From contig JADJAB010000001.1 of the NCBI GenBank assembly GCA_016704435.1, forward strand, positions 186,001 to 250,000: a DNA stretch of 64,000 nucleotides, in the 5' to 3' direction. Shown here piece by piece: positions 17,557-26,799 of the stretch (its first letter is position 1; each line of letters starts with the position of its first letter). The stretch comes from Rhodobacter sp. (GTDB lineage Bacteria; Pseudomonadota; Alphaproteobacteria; Rhodobacterales; Rhodobacteraceae). The notes beneath the pieces are model-generated. The model did no database searches. It worked only from the letters and a program-made list of their open reading frames with translations, and was not told where the DNA came from. The position numbers were made by a program, and so were the translations under genes.

Positions 17557-18630
17557 ATGGCAGAAAGCACACATGGCACGGGCGGTCTGAAATACGACCC
17601 GAAGAAGAAGGCCCGACCGCCAGAGCTGAACGTGTTCATCGCGCTGGTGCTGCTTGTGGTGACCTTCGAGGTGCTGGGCTGGCTGCTTTACCGTGACAGC
17701 TTTCTGTTCAACACGCGCGACAACGTCGACAGCTTCTTCAACTGGGCGCGGATCAACATCATCATCCTTCAGGTCGCAATCGTCGGGATCATCGCGCTGG
17801 GCGTGACTCAGGTGATCATCTCGGGCGGGATCGACCTGTCGTCCGGCTCCATCGTCGGCGCGACGGCGATGATCTCGATGAGCTTTGCGCAGACCGCCCT
17901 GGTCAACGGCAACCCCAACCCCAAGGCGATCTTCGGCGATTGGGCGATGGACCTGCCGGTGATCGCGCCGGTCGTGGTCGGGCTGGCCTGCGGCCTGATC
18001 GCCGGTGCCGTCAACGGTCTTTTGATCGCCTACACCCGCATTCCCCCCTTCATCGCCACGCTGGGGATGATGGTGTCGGCGCGCGGACTGGCGAAATGGT
18101 GGTCGAACGGCAACCCGATCTCGTTCCCGACCGACAGCTTCGCCGCCATCGGCAAGGGCATGAACCCGGTCCTCATCTTTGTCGTGCTGGCGATCCTGTT
18201 CCACCTGATCCTGCGTTACACCGTCTATGGCAAGCACACCTATGCCATCGGATCGAACGAGGATGCCGCCCGGATGTCCGGCATCAACGTCGCCCGCCAC
18301 AAGGTGCTGATCTATACCATCGCCGGAATGCTGGCGGCAGTGGCGGCGATCGTCCTGTCGTCGAAGAACCTGACGGCGCAGGCGGGAATGGGCGTGATGT
18401 ATGAGCTTGACGCCATTGCGATGACGGTGATCGGCGGGGTCAGCCTGTCGGGCGGGCGCGGGTCGGTGATCGGCACGGTGATCGGGGCGCTGATCTTCGG
18501 CGTCATCATCTCGGGCTTCACCTTCCTCAAGCTCGACGCCTATTACCAGGAGATGGTGAAGGGCGCGATCATCGTCGGCGCCGTGGTGCTTGACCAGTGG
18601 CGGCAACGCCGCGCAGCCTTGGGCAGATAG
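17557..18630 (+). CDS. inositol-type ABC transporter permease
   Basis: A 357-residue inner-membrane permease of the ribose/xylose/inositol class (BPD_transp_2). The cytoplasmic N-terminus is about 28 residues, followed by roughly eight to ten hydrophobic segments. Family motifs are GVTQVIISGGIDLSSGS, INGLL-like AVNGLLIAYTRIPPFIATLG and AIAMTVIGGVSLSGGRGS. It works with the preceding binding protein and the ATPase that starts nine bases after its stop. Confidence 0.92.
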   Translation: MAESTHGTGGLKYDPKKKARPPELNVFIALVLLVVTFEVLGWLLYRDSFLFNTRDNVDSFFNWARINIIILQVAIVGIIALGVTQVIISGGIDLSSGSIVGATAMISMSFAQTALVNGNPNPKAIFGDWAMDLPVIAPVVVGLACGLIAGAVNGLLIAYTRIPPFIATLGMMVSARGLAKWWSNGNPISFPTDSFAAIGKGMNPVLIFVVLAILFHLILRYTVYGKHTYAIGSNEDAARMSGINVARHKVLIYTIAGMLAAVAAIVLSSKNLTAQAGMGVMYELDAIAMTVIGGVSLSGGRGSVIGTVIGALIFGVIISGFTFLKLDAYYQEMVKGAIIVGAVVLDQWRQRRAALGR

Positions 18631-18639
18631 GGGGCGACC

Positions 18640-19413
18640 ATGTCGGACATCATTCTGGAAACCCGCGACCTGACCAAGCATTACGGCGGTGTCCATGCGC
18701 TGGAAGGCGCGGATTTCATCCTGCGCAAGGGCGAGCATGTCGCCATCATGGGCGACAACGGCGCCGGCAAATCCACCTTCGTGCGCCAGATCACCGGGGT
18801 CGAACAACGCACGCGGGGCGAGATCATCTTTGACGGCAGGCCGGTCGACTTCGACGGCCCGCTGGACGCGCGCGAAGCAGGGATGGAGACGGTGTTCCAG
18901 ACCCTGGCGCTGGCCGATCATCTGGACGTCTCCGACAACCTCTTTCTGGGGCGCGAAAAGATCCGCTTCCGCCTCGGGCCGTTCTCGATCCTCGACTACA
19001 AGGCGATGCACGAGGCGACGCTGGCCGCGCTGGAAAAGACCGGGGTCAAGATCCCCAACATCCACAACACGATCGAGCGGATGTCCGGCGGGCAGCGGCA
19101 ATGCGTGGCGATCGCGCGCACCGCCACCTTCCACTCCAAGCTGACGATCATGGATGAACCCACCGCGGCGCTGGGCGTGCAGGAAACCGCGCAGGTGGAA
19201 AACATCATCCGCACGCTGAAGGGCCAGGGCGAGCCGCTGATCCTGATCAGCCACAACATGCGCCAGGTCTTCGATCTGGTCGACCGGATCGTGGTGTTCC
19301 GTCGCGGTCGCATCGTTGCCGACTTGAACCGGGACGAGACCGACGGCCAGGATGTGGTCGCCTATATCACGGGCGCCAAGACGCAACCGCAGTTCGAGGT
19401 GGCGGGGGCATAG
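18640..19413 (+). CDS. inositol-type ABC transporter ATP-binding protein (single-domain)
   Basis: A 257-residue ATPase with Walker A GDNGAGKST, signature MSGGQRQC and Walker B LTIMDEPTAALG, followed by the switch histidine in LISHNM. Unlike the common two-domain sugar ATPases of about 500 residues, it has one nucleotide-binding domain, so two copies presumably pair with a permease dimer. It drives the import system encoded just upstream. iolG begins 66 bases downstream on the same strand. Confidence 0.92.
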   Translation: MSDIILETRDLTKHYGGVHALEGADFILRKGEHVAIMGDNGAGKSTFVRQITGVEQRTRGEIIFDGRPVDFDGPLDAREAGMETVFQTLALADHLDVSDNLFLGREKIRFRLGPFSILDYKAMHEATLAALEKTGVKIPNIHNTIERMSGGQRQCVAIARTATFHSKLTIMDEPTAALGVQETAQVENIIRTLKGQGEPLILISHNMRQVFDLVDRIVVFRRGRIVADLNRDETDGQDVVAYITGAKTQPQFEVAGA

Positions 19414-19479
19414 ACCCCTCACATCGACCAAGACACTGCCGGGCAGGCCCCGGCTGACCAGGAACAAGGGACCAAGACC

Positions 19480-20484
19480 ATGACTGTCAGATTTGCCATC
19501 CTCGGCGCCGGCCGTATCGGGCAGGTGCATGCCCGCGCCGTTGCCTCGGTGCCGGGGGCCAAGCTGGTGGCAATTGCCGAACCCGTTGCCGCCGCAGCCG
19601 AAGCAGCGCGCATGGCCTTTGGCTGCGAAATCCGCTCGATCGACGCTTGCTCCACGGCAAAAGACATCGACGCGGTGGTGATCTGCACCCCCACCGACAC
19701 CCATGCCGACCTGATCGAGCAGTTTGCCCGCGCCGGAAAGGCGGTCTTCTGCGAAAAGCCGGTCGATCTCGACGTGGCCCGCGTCAAGCAGGCGCTGGCC
19801 ACCGTCGCGCGCGAAAAGGCGACCCTGATGGTCGGCTTCAACCGCCGTTTCGACCCGGACTTCATGGCCGTCAAGGCCGCAATCGACGCGGGCAAGCTGG
19901 GCACGGTCGAGATGGTCACGATCATCAGCCGTGATCCCGGCGCGCCGCCGCATGACTACATCACCCGCTCGGGCGGGATCTTCCGCGACATGACGATCCA
20001 TGATTTCGACATGGCGCGCTGGCTTCTGGGCGAAGAGGTCGAAACCGTCATCGCCTCGGCCTCGGTCCTGACCGATCCGAAGATTGGTGCGCTTGGCGAT
20101 TACGACAGCGTCAACGTCATTCTGCGCACCGCCTCGGGCAGGCAGGCGATCATCACCAACTCGCGCCGCGCCACCTATGGCTATGACCAGCGAATCGAGG
20201 TGCTGGGGTCGAAGGGCATGGCGGCGGCGAAGAATACCGCGCTGGCGAACATCGTCACCGCCGATGCGGCCGGCTTTCACGAACCGCCGCTGCTGGATTT
20301 CTTCATGACCCGCTACACCGCCGCCTATGCCAACGAGATTGCGGCCTTCGTCGCGGCCATTGCGGACGGCGCGCCAACGCCCACCACCGGGCAGGACGGG
20401 CTGATGGCGCTGGTGCTGGCCGAGGCCGCGCTCTTGTCGGTGGCCGAAGGCCGAGCGGTGCAGGTGGCCGATGTCACCGACTGA
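19480..20484 (+). CDS. iolG: inositol 2-dehydrogenase
   Basis: A 334-residue Gfo/Idh/MocA-family oxidoreductase. The NAD-binding fold begins with ILGAGRIGQVHARAV, and the active-site motif CEKPVD carries the conserved lysine. It oxidises myo-inositol to scyllo-inosose (2-keto-myo-inositol) with NAD, the first step of the pathway. The start of iolC lies inside its last codons (14-base overlap), which supports co-expression. Confidence 0.93.
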   Translation: MTVRFAILGAGRIGQVHARAVASVPGAKLVAIAEPVAAAAEAARMAFGCEIRSIDACSTAKDIDAVVICTPTDTHADLIEQFARAGKAVFCEKPVDLDVARVKQALATVAREKATLMVGFNRRFDPDFMAVKAAIDAGKLGTVEMVTIISRDPGAPPHDYITRSGGIFRDMTIHDFDMARWLLGEEVETVIASASVLTDPKIGALGDYDSVNVILRTASGRQAIITNSRRATYGYDQRIEVLGSKGMAAAKNTALANIVTADAAGFHEPPLLDFFMTRYTAAYANEIAAFVAAIADGAPTPTTGQDGLMALVLAEAALLSVAEGRAVQVADVTD

Positions 20485-22402
20485 GCGTGGCCCCAAGGCG
20501 AAGACGCTGGATCTGATCACCATCGGCCGCTCGTCGGTCGACCTTTACGGCACGCAGGTGGGCGGGCGGCTGGAAGACATGGGGTCGTTCCAGAAATACA
20601 TCGGCGGCTCTCCCACCAACATGGCGGCGGGGACGGCGCGGCTGGGGCTGCGCTCGGCGCTGATCACGCGGGTTGGCGACGAGCACATGGGCCGCTTCAT
20701 CCGCGAGGAACTGGCCCGCGAAGGCGTCGACGTGCGCGGGGTCAGGACCGATCCTGACCGGCTGACCGCGCTGGTGCTGCTGGGCATCCGCGACGAAGAC
20801 CGCTTTCCGCTGATCTTCTACCGCGAGAATTGTGCCGACATGGCGCTGTGCGAAGACGACATCGACCCCGCCTTCATCGCCGAGGCGCGGGCGGTGGTAG
20901 CCACCGGCACGCATCTTTCGCACCCGAAGACCGAAGCGGCGGTGCTCAAGGCGCTGCGTCTGGCGCGCGAGTCGGGGGCGCGGACGGCGCTGGATATCGA
21001 CTACCGCCCGAACCTCTGGGGCCTGTCGGGCCATGGCGACGGCGAGAACCGTTTCATCGAGAACGCCGCCGTGACCGCCAAGCTGCAATCGACGCTGGCG
21101 CTGTTCGACCTGATCGTCGGCACCGAAGAAGAGTTTCACATCGCCGGCGGCACGACTGACACTGTCGCCGCGCTGCGCGCGGTGCGGGCGGTGTCTGCCG
21201 CCACCCTGGTCTGCAAGCGCGGCGCCGCCGGGGCGGTGGCCTTTGCGGCGGCGATCCCCGATACGCTGGACGAAGGCGAGGCAGGCCCCGGGTTCCCGAT
21301 CGAGGTGTTCAACGTGCTTGGTGCGGGCGACGGCTTCATGTCGGGCCTGTTGAAGGGCTGGCTGGACGATGCCGACTGGCCGACCGCGCTGAAATACGCC
21401 AATGCCTGCGGTGCCTTCGCGGTCAGCCGCCATGGCTGCACGCCCGCCTATCCGTCACTGGCCGAGCTGGAGTTCTTTCTTGCCCGCGGCGTCAGGCAGC
21501 GCGATCTGCGCAATGACGCAGAGCTGGCGCAGGTGCATTGGGCCACCAACCGGCACGGCGACTGGTCGACCATGCGGGTCTTTGCCTTCGACCACCGGAT
21601 GCAGCTTGAGGCGATGGCCGGGGCCACACCCGCAAGGATCGGCGCCTTCAAGGCGCTGTGCCTGCAGGCCGCGCTGCGGGTGGCGGATGGCAAGCCCGGC
21701 CACGGCATCCTCTGCGACGACCGGCTGGGGCGGCGCGCGCTGCATGCGGCGGCGGGCACGGGCCTGTGGATCGGGCGGCCGGTTGAATGGCCCGGCGCGC
21801 GCCCGCTGACGCTGGAGCCCGATCTGGGCGTGGATTTCGGCGGGCTGGCGGAGTGGCCGCTGGATCATGTGGTCAAGGTCCTGTGCTTTTGCCACCCCGA
21901 TGACGATGCCGCCATGCAGGCCGATCAAGAGGCCACCGTGCAGCGCCTCTTCACCGCCGCGCGCCGCAACCGGCTGGAGGTCCTGCTGGAGGTGATCCCC
22001 TCGAAGGTCGGCCCGGTTACCGATGACACCACAGCGGCGCTGATCCGGCGGTTCTACCAGATCGGGGTCTTCCCCGACTGGTGGAAGCTGGAACCGATGA
22101 AGACCGTACAGGGCTGGACCAGGACCTGCGCCGCCATCGAGGCGAACGACCCGTACAGCCGCGGCATCGTCGTGCTGGGGCTGGACGCGCCCGAGGCAGA
22201 GCTTGCGGCCAGCTTCAAGGTTGCCGCCGGCTTCCCGCTGGTCAGGGGCTTCGCCGTCGGCCGCACGATCTTTGCCGATGCGGCGCGGGACTGGCTGGCA
22301 GGCAGGATGCAGGATGACGCGGCAGTAGAGATGATGGCCACGCGCTACGCGGCGCTGTGCCGGGTCTGGGACGCAGCGCGCAAAGAAGGAGCGAAAGCAT
22401 GA
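20471..22402 (+). CDS. iolC: 5-dehydro-2-deoxygluconokinase fused to a DUF2090 aldolase-like domain
   Basis: A 643-residue two-domain protein. Residues 1 to about 335 are a PfkB-family kinase with IGGSPTNMAAG, YRPNLW and the active-site GAGDGFMSGLL. The rest is a DUF2090 domain (from about AFDHRMQLEAMAG to FAVGRTIFADAARDWLAG), a TIM-barrel domain related to class I aldolases. The kinase phosphorylates 2-deoxy-5-keto-D-gluconate. The second domain probably cleaves the product to dihydroxyacetone phosphate and malonate semialdehyde, making a bifunctional IolC-IolJ. The aldolase role is family-based inference. It overlaps iolG and iolD. Confidence 0.92.
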   Translation: MSPTERGPKAKTLDLITIGRSSVDLYGTQVGGRLEDMGSFQKYIGGSPTNMAAGTARLGLRSALITRVGDEHMGRFIREELAREGVDVRGVRTDPDRLTALVLLGIRDEDRFPLIFYRENCADMALCEDDIDPAFIAEARAVVATGTHLSHPKTEAAVLKALRLARESGARTALDIDYRPNLWGLSGHGDGENRFIENAAVTAKLQSTLALFDLIVGTEEEFHIAGGTTDTVAALRAVRAVSAATLVCKRGAAGAVAFAAAIPDTLDEGEAGPGFPIEVFNVLGAGDGFMSGLLKGWLDDADWPTALKYANACGAFAVSRHGCTPAYPSLAELEFFLARGVRQRDLRNDAELAQVHWATNRHGDWSTMRVFAFDHRMQLEAMAGATPARIGAFKALCLQAALRVADGKPGHGILCDDRLGRRALHAAAGTGLWIGRPVEWPGARPLTLEPDLGVDFGGLAEWPLDHVVKVLCFCHPDDDAAMQADQEATVQRLFTAARRNRLEVLLEVIPSKVGPVTDDTTAALIRRFYQIGVFPDWWKLEPMKTVQGWTRTCAAIEANDPYSRGIVVLGLDAPEAELAASFKVAAGFPLVRGFAVGRTIFADAARDWLAGRMQDDAAVEMMATRYAALCRVWDAARKEGAKA

Positions 22403-24228
22403 AGACGATCCGGTTGACCGCTGCACAGGCGCTGGTGCGCTATGTCTCTGCCCAGATGACGCCCGAGGGCCAGCCCTTCATCGCCGCCGCCTGGGCGATC
22501 TTCGGCCATGGCAACGTCGCGGGAATGGGCGAGGCGCTCTTTCATGCCCGCGAAGCCCTGCCGACCTATCGCGGCCACAACGAACAGACCATGGCCCATG
22601 CCGCCATCGCCTATTCCAAGCAGCTTGGGCGCAAGCGTGCGATGATGGTCACCTCGTCGATCGGGCCGGGGGCGACCAACATGGTCACCGCCGCCGCGCT
22701 GGCGCATGTGAACCGGCTGCCGGTACTTTTCGTGCCCGGCGATGTCTTTGCCAGCCGCGGCCCCGACCCGGTCCTGCAACAGATCGAAGATTTCGGCGAT
22801 GGCACGATCAGTGCCAATGACTGCTTTCGCCCGGTCAGCCGCTATTTCGACCGCATCACCCGGCCCGAGCAGTTGCTGACCGCCCTGCCGCGCGCCTTTC
22901 GCGTGATGACCGACCCGGCCGACTGCGGGCCGGTCTGCCTGGCCTTCTGCCAGGACGTGCAGGCCGAGGCTTATGACTACCCCGAGGCGTTCTTTGCGCC
23001 CAGGGTCTGGCATGCCCGCCGCCCGCGCCCCGATCAGGGCGAACTGGCCCGCGCGGTGGCCGCGATCAGGGCGGCGAGGCATCCGGTGATCGTGGCCGGG
23101 GGCGGTGTGCATTACTCGGGCGCCACGGATGCGCTGCGCGCCTTTGCCGAGGCCTACAACATCCCGGTGGCCGAAACCCAGGCCGGCAAGTCGGCGCTGC
23201 CATGGGACCACCCGCTGAACCTTGGCCCGATCGGCGTTACCGGCGGCACGCCGGCGAATGACACCTGCGCCAGGGCCGACCTGATCCTTGGCATCGGCAC
23301 CCGGTTGCAGGATTTCACCACCGGTTCGTGGAACCTGTTCGCCAACCCTGCCCGCACCCTCGTCAGCCTGAACACCGCCGCCCATGACGCCGAAAAACAC
23401 GGCGCGATGCCGGTTCAGGCCGATGCGAAGGCCGGGCTTGGCGAACTGGCCGCGGCGCTGAAGGGCTATGCCCCCAAACCCCCCGCCACCGCGCTGAAGG
23501 CCGGCTGGTTTGCCGCCGTCGATCCGCTGACCGATGCGCCAAAGGACAGCAACGCCAAGCCCACGGATATGCAGGTGATCGGTGCGGTCCAGCGCGCCGC
23601 CGGCGCCGACACGGTGGTGATGTGCGCCGCCGGCACCATGCCCGGAGAGCTGCACAAGCTGTGGAAGGCCGGCCGCCCCGGCAGCTATCATATGGAATAC
23701 GGCTTTTCCTGCATGGGCTACGAGATCGCCGGCGCCATGGGCATCAAGATGGCTCAGCCGTCGCGCGACGTGATCTGCTTTACCGGCGACGGCACCTACA
23801 TGATGGCCAATTCCGAGCTGGCCACCGCCGCGATGATGGGCATCGCCTTTACCGTCGTCGTCACCGACAACCGCGGCTTTGGCTGCATCAACCGGCTGCA
23901 GATGGGCACCGGCGGGGCCGAGTTCAACAACCTGCTGGACCACGCGGTGCACGAGACCCCCTCTGCCATCGACTTCGCCGCCCATGCCGCCGCAATGGGC
24001 GCGACCTCGGTCAAGGTCGGCTCGATCGCCGAACTTGAAACCGCGCTGGCGAAACGCGACACGGTCAAGGGCCCCTATGTCGTGGTGATCGACACCGATC
24101 CCTACCCCTCGACCCCGCATGGCGGGACGTGGTGGGAAGTGGCGGTGCCCGAGGTCAGCCAGCGCAAGGAAGTGAACGCCAAACGCGCCGCCTATGAAGT
24201 GGCGGTGAAGGAAAGGAACGCGCGATGA
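22399..24228 (+). CDS. iolD: 3D-(3,5/4)-trihydroxycyclohexane-1,2-dione acylhydrolase
   Basis: A 609-residue thiamine-diphosphate enzyme that hydrolytically opens the inositol ring to 5-deoxy-glucuronate. The N-terminal pyrimidine-binding part has FGHGNVAGMGEAL and the conserved glutamate region YRGHNEQTMAHAA. The C-terminal part has the ThDP motif starting GDGTYMMANSEL. ATG 22399 overlaps the iolC stop by four bases, and the protein then begins MKTIRLTAAQALVRY. This is the only iolD in the window, so cluster 2 would have to rely on it. Confidence 0.95.
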   Translation: MKTIRLTAAQALVRYVSAQMTPEGQPFIAAAWAIFGHGNVAGMGEALFHAREALPTYRGHNEQTMAHAAIAYSKQLGRKRAMMVTSSIGPGATNMVTAAALAHVNRLPVLFVPGDVFASRGPDPVLQQIEDFGDGTISANDCFRPVSRYFDRITRPEQLLTALPRAFRVMTDPADCGPVCLAFCQDVQAEAYDYPEAFFAPRVWHARRPRPDQGELARAVAAIRAARHPVIVAGGGVHYSGATDALRAFAEAYNIPVAETQAGKSALPWDHPLNLGPIGVTGGTPANDTCARADLILGIGTRLQDFTTGSWNLFANPARTLVSLNTAAHDAEKHGAMPVQADAKAGLGELAAALKGYAPKPPATALKAGWFAAVDPLTDAPKDSNAKPTDMQVIGAVQRAAGADTVVMCAAGTMPGELHKLWKAGRPGSYHMEYGFSCMGYEIAGAMGIKMAQPSRDVICFTGDGTYMMANSELATAAMMGIAFTVVVTDNRGFGCINRLQMGTGGAEFNNLLDHAVHETPSAIDFAAHAAAMGATSVKVGSIAELETALAKRDTVKGPYVVVIDTDPYPSTPHGGTWWEVAVPEVSQRKEVNAKRAAYEVAVKERNAR

Positions 24229-25148
24229 GCATCCGCATCGGCATCTCTCCGATCGCCTGGCAGAACGACGACCTGCCCGACCTGACCGCCGCCTACACGA
24301 TGGAGCAGGCCCTGCGCGAGGCTCGCGAGATCGGTTATACCGGGGTCGAGCGCGGCCGCCGGATGCCGCAGGACACCGAGGGCCTGCGCGCCTATCTGGA
24401 GGCCAACGACATCGCGCTTTGCGGCGGCTGGTGTTCGGGCAACCTGATGGTCAACCCGGTCTCCGACGAGATTGCCGCGATCCGGCCCCAGGTCGCGCAA
24501 TTCGTGGCGCTGGGGTCGCCCTGCCTTGTCTATGCGGAATGTTCCAACACCGTGCCGGGCAATCGCAACGTGCCCGTCAACGCCCGCCCCAAACTGGATC
24601 GCGACGCTGTGACGGCCTATGGCGCGAAACTCTCGGAAATGGCGAAATGGATGGCCGGTGAAGGCATGGTTCTGGCCTATCATCACCACATGGGCTCGAT
24701 GATCGAGGATCAGGACGATGTCGACTGGCTGATGGAAGGCTCCTCGCCCGAGGTCACGCTTCTGTTCGACACCGGCCACCTGCAGTTCGGCGGCGCCAGC
24801 GTGATGGGCACGCTCGACAAATGGGGGCACCGGGTGCGGCATGTGCATTTCAAGGATGTGCGCGAGGGGGTGACGCGGCGGATCCGGGCCGAAGGCGGCA
24901 GTTTTCTCGATGCGGTCGTCGCAGGGGCCTTCACCGTGCCGGGCGACCCTGAAGGCAGCATCGATTTTCAGGCCGTGACCGACGCGCTGAAGCGGACGGG
25001 CTACAAGGGCTGGATCGTGGTGGAGGCCGAGCAGGACCCCGCCAAGGCGCCACCCTACGAGTATTCGAAAATGGGATACGACCATATCGTCGCACTTTGC
25101 GCCCGCGCCGGTCTGGCCGTCGAAAGCCGGAGCCCGTCTCATGCCTGA
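24225..25148 (+). CDS. iolE: inosose dehydratase
   Basis: A 307-residue TIM-barrel enzyme that dehydrates scyllo-inosose to the trihydroxycyclohexane-dione used by IolD. It starts MSIRIGISPIAWQNDDLPDL, the typical IolE opening, and shows the metal-site segments YHHHMGS, LLFDTGHLQFGG, VRHVHFKDVR and the final glutamate in IVVEAEQD. The start overlaps the iolD stop by four bases. Confidence 0.95.
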   Translation: MSIRIGISPIAWQNDDLPDLTAAYTMEQALREAREIGYTGVERGRRMPQDTEGLRAYLEANDIALCGGWCSGNLMVNPVSDEIAAIRPQVAQFVALGSPCLVYAECSNTVPGNRNVPVNARPKLDRDAVTAYGAKLSEMAKWMAGEGMVLAYHHHMGSMIEDQDDVDWLMEGSSPEVTLLFDTGHLQFGGASVMGTLDKWGHRVRHVHFKDVREGVTRRIRAEGGSFLDAVVAGAFTVPGDPEGSIDFQAVTDALKRTGYKGWIVVEAEQDPAKAPPYEYSKMGYDHIVALCARAGLAVESRSPSHA

Positions 25149-25947
25149 CCTTCTGCGCAAGCCCTTTGGCAGCCATGGCAAGGTTCACGCCATCACCCCC
25201 GAAACCGCCGGCTGGCGCTATGTCGGCTTTTCGCTGTTTCGCCTGCGCGCGGGCGACACGGCGGCCGAGGCGACGGGGGCGAACGAGGTCATCCTGGTGA
25301 TGGTCGAGGGCCGCGCCCAGGTCAGCGGCGCGGGGCAGGATTGGGGGATCCTGGGCGACCGGATGAGCGTCTTCGAAAAGACCCCGCCGCATTGCCTTTA
25401 CCTGCCCGACGGCAGCGAATGGTCCGCCCGCGCCGAAACCGATTGCGTGATCGCTGTCTGTGCTGCCCCCGGCAAGGGCGGCCACCCCGCCCGGAGGATC
25501 GGGCCCGACGGCATCACCCTGACCGCGCGCGGCAAGGGCACCAACACGCGGCACATCAACAACATCGCCATGGAGAACGAGGATTTCGCCGACAGCCTGC
25601 TGGTGACCGAGGTCTTCACCCCGGCGGGCCACTGGTCGTCCTACCCCAGCCACCGCCATGACGAGGATGATTTCCCCCGCATCACCTATCTGGAGGAAAC
25701 CTACTACCACCGGCTGAACCCGGCCTCGGGCTTCGGCATCCAGCGGGTCTATACCGATGACGGGCGGCTGGACCAGACGATGGCGGTCAGCGACGGCGAC
25801 GTCGTGCTGGTGCCGCGCGGCCACCACCCCTGCGGCGCGCCCTACGGGTTCGAGATGTATTATCTGAACGTGATGGCCGGCCCGTTGCGGAAGTGGCGTT
25901 TCGTGGCGGCGCCCGAGGTGGAGTGGATCATGCAGCGCGACGCCTGA
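25141..25947 (+). CDS. iolB: 5-deoxy-glucuronate isomerase (first copy)
   Basis: A 268-residue bicupin protein of the IolB/KduI fold. Motifs include GHWSSYPSHRHDED, with the metal-binding histidines, YYHRLNPASGFGIQRVYTDDGRLD and HHPCGAPYGFEMYYLNVMAG. It converts 5-deoxy-D-glucuronate to 2-deoxy-5-keto-D-gluconate, the substrate of IolC. The start overlaps iolE by eight bases. It ends cluster 1, tail to tail with iolJ six bases away. Confidence 0.95.
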   Translation: MPDLLRKPFGSHGKVHAITPETAGWRYVGFSLFRLRAGDTAAEATGANEVILVMVEGRAQVSGAGQDWGILGDRMSVFEKTPPHCLYLPDGSEWSARAETDCVIAVCAAPGKGGHPARRIGPDGITLTARGKGTNTRHINNIAMENEDFADSLLVTEVFTPAGHWSSYPSHRHDEDDFPRITYLEETYYHRLNPASGFGIQRVYTDDGRLDQTMAVSDGDVVLVPRGHHPCGAPYGFEMYYLNVMAGPLRKWRFVAAPEVEWIMQRDA

Positions 25948-25953
25948 GCCTGC

Positions 25954-26799
25954 CTAGGCCCGGTCCGAAGACCCCAGCTGACGCAGGATCTGCTGCGTCA
26001 GCTGCATCACCGGATCATGGGTGGCCGACAGCAGCGCGATGCGGTCGAATTCGGCGCTGCCGTCATTGATGCGGCGGCGCAACGCGGCACCGAAGGCCAT
26101 GCGCAATTCGGTTCCGATGTTGAACTTGGCAATCGGTGTAGTCGCCGCCAGCCGTGCCCGCTGGTCCCCCGGCACGCCCGAGCCGCCATGAATGACCAGC
26201 GGCACCCGGCTGCCCGTGGCCGTGGCGATGGCGGCAAGGGCCGCCTCGTCCAGGCCGCCGCCGACCTGCTGTTGCAGATGCACGTTGCCCACCGCCACGG
26301 CCATGGCGTCCACGCCCGTTTCTGCGGCGAAGCGCGCCGCATCGGCCGGATCGGTCAGGGCCGACTCCGCACCACCGGCATAGCCGACAAACCCGATCTC
26401 GCCTTCGCAGGACACCCCGGCCTGATGCGCCATGCGCGCAATCGCTGCGGTCTGGCGGATGTTGTCCTGCAGCGGCAGGGCCGATCCGTCGAACATCACC
26501 GAGGTGAAGCCGCAGGCAATCGCCTCGGCGCATTCCGCCTTTGAGCGGCCGTGATCCAGATGCAGCACCACCGGCACCCGCGCCGCATCGGCCAGATGGC
26601 CGAACATCGCCGCCAGCACCGGCAGCGGCGTATGCGCCCGGCAGCCCGGCCCGGCCTGCAGGATCAACGGCGCCACCTCGGCCTCGGCCGCCGCCACATA
26701 GGCGCGGGTATCCTCCCACCCAAGACAGACCACCCCGGCCACGGCATAACCATCCCGCAGGGCGGGTTGCAGCACCTCGGCCAGCGTCGCCCGTATCAT
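25954..26799 (-). CDS. iolJ: class II aldolase, probable 6-phospho-5-dehydro-2-deoxygluconate aldolase (IolJ-like)
   Basis: A 281-residue class II fructose-bisphosphate-type aldolase. The zinc ligands are visible in VVLHLDHGRS and in VIHGGSGVPGDQ, with CEGEIGFVGYAGG between them. It should split 2-deoxy-5-keto-gluconate 6-phosphate to dihydroxyacetone phosphate and malonate semialdehyde. The fused domain of IolC in cluster 1 may catalyse the same step, so this gene looks like the aldolase of the second gene set. It overlaps the second iolB by four bases. A fructose- or tagatose-bisphosphate substrate is less likely in this setting. Confidence 0.82.
   Translation of the reverse strand: MIRATLAEVLQPALRDGYAVAGVVCLGWEDTRAYVAAAEAEVAPLILQAGPGCRAHTPLPVLAAMFGHLADAARVPVVLHLDHGRSKAECAEAIACGFTSVMFDGSALPLQDNIRQTAAIARMAHQAGVSCEGEIGFVGYAGGAESALTDPADAARFAAETGVDAMAVAVGNVHLQQQVGGGLDEAALAAIATATGSRVPLVIHGGSGVPGDQRARLAATTPIAKFNIGTELRMAFGAALRRRINDGSAEFDRIALLSATHDPVMQLTQQILRQLGSSDRA

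Noticed and set aside
17440..20523. A 1027-residue open frame on the minus strand opposite the importer and iolG
   Set aside because: It is the antisense shadow of four intact, recognisable genes. The translation is rich in H, D, R and G with no family resemblance, as expected in high-GC coding DNA.
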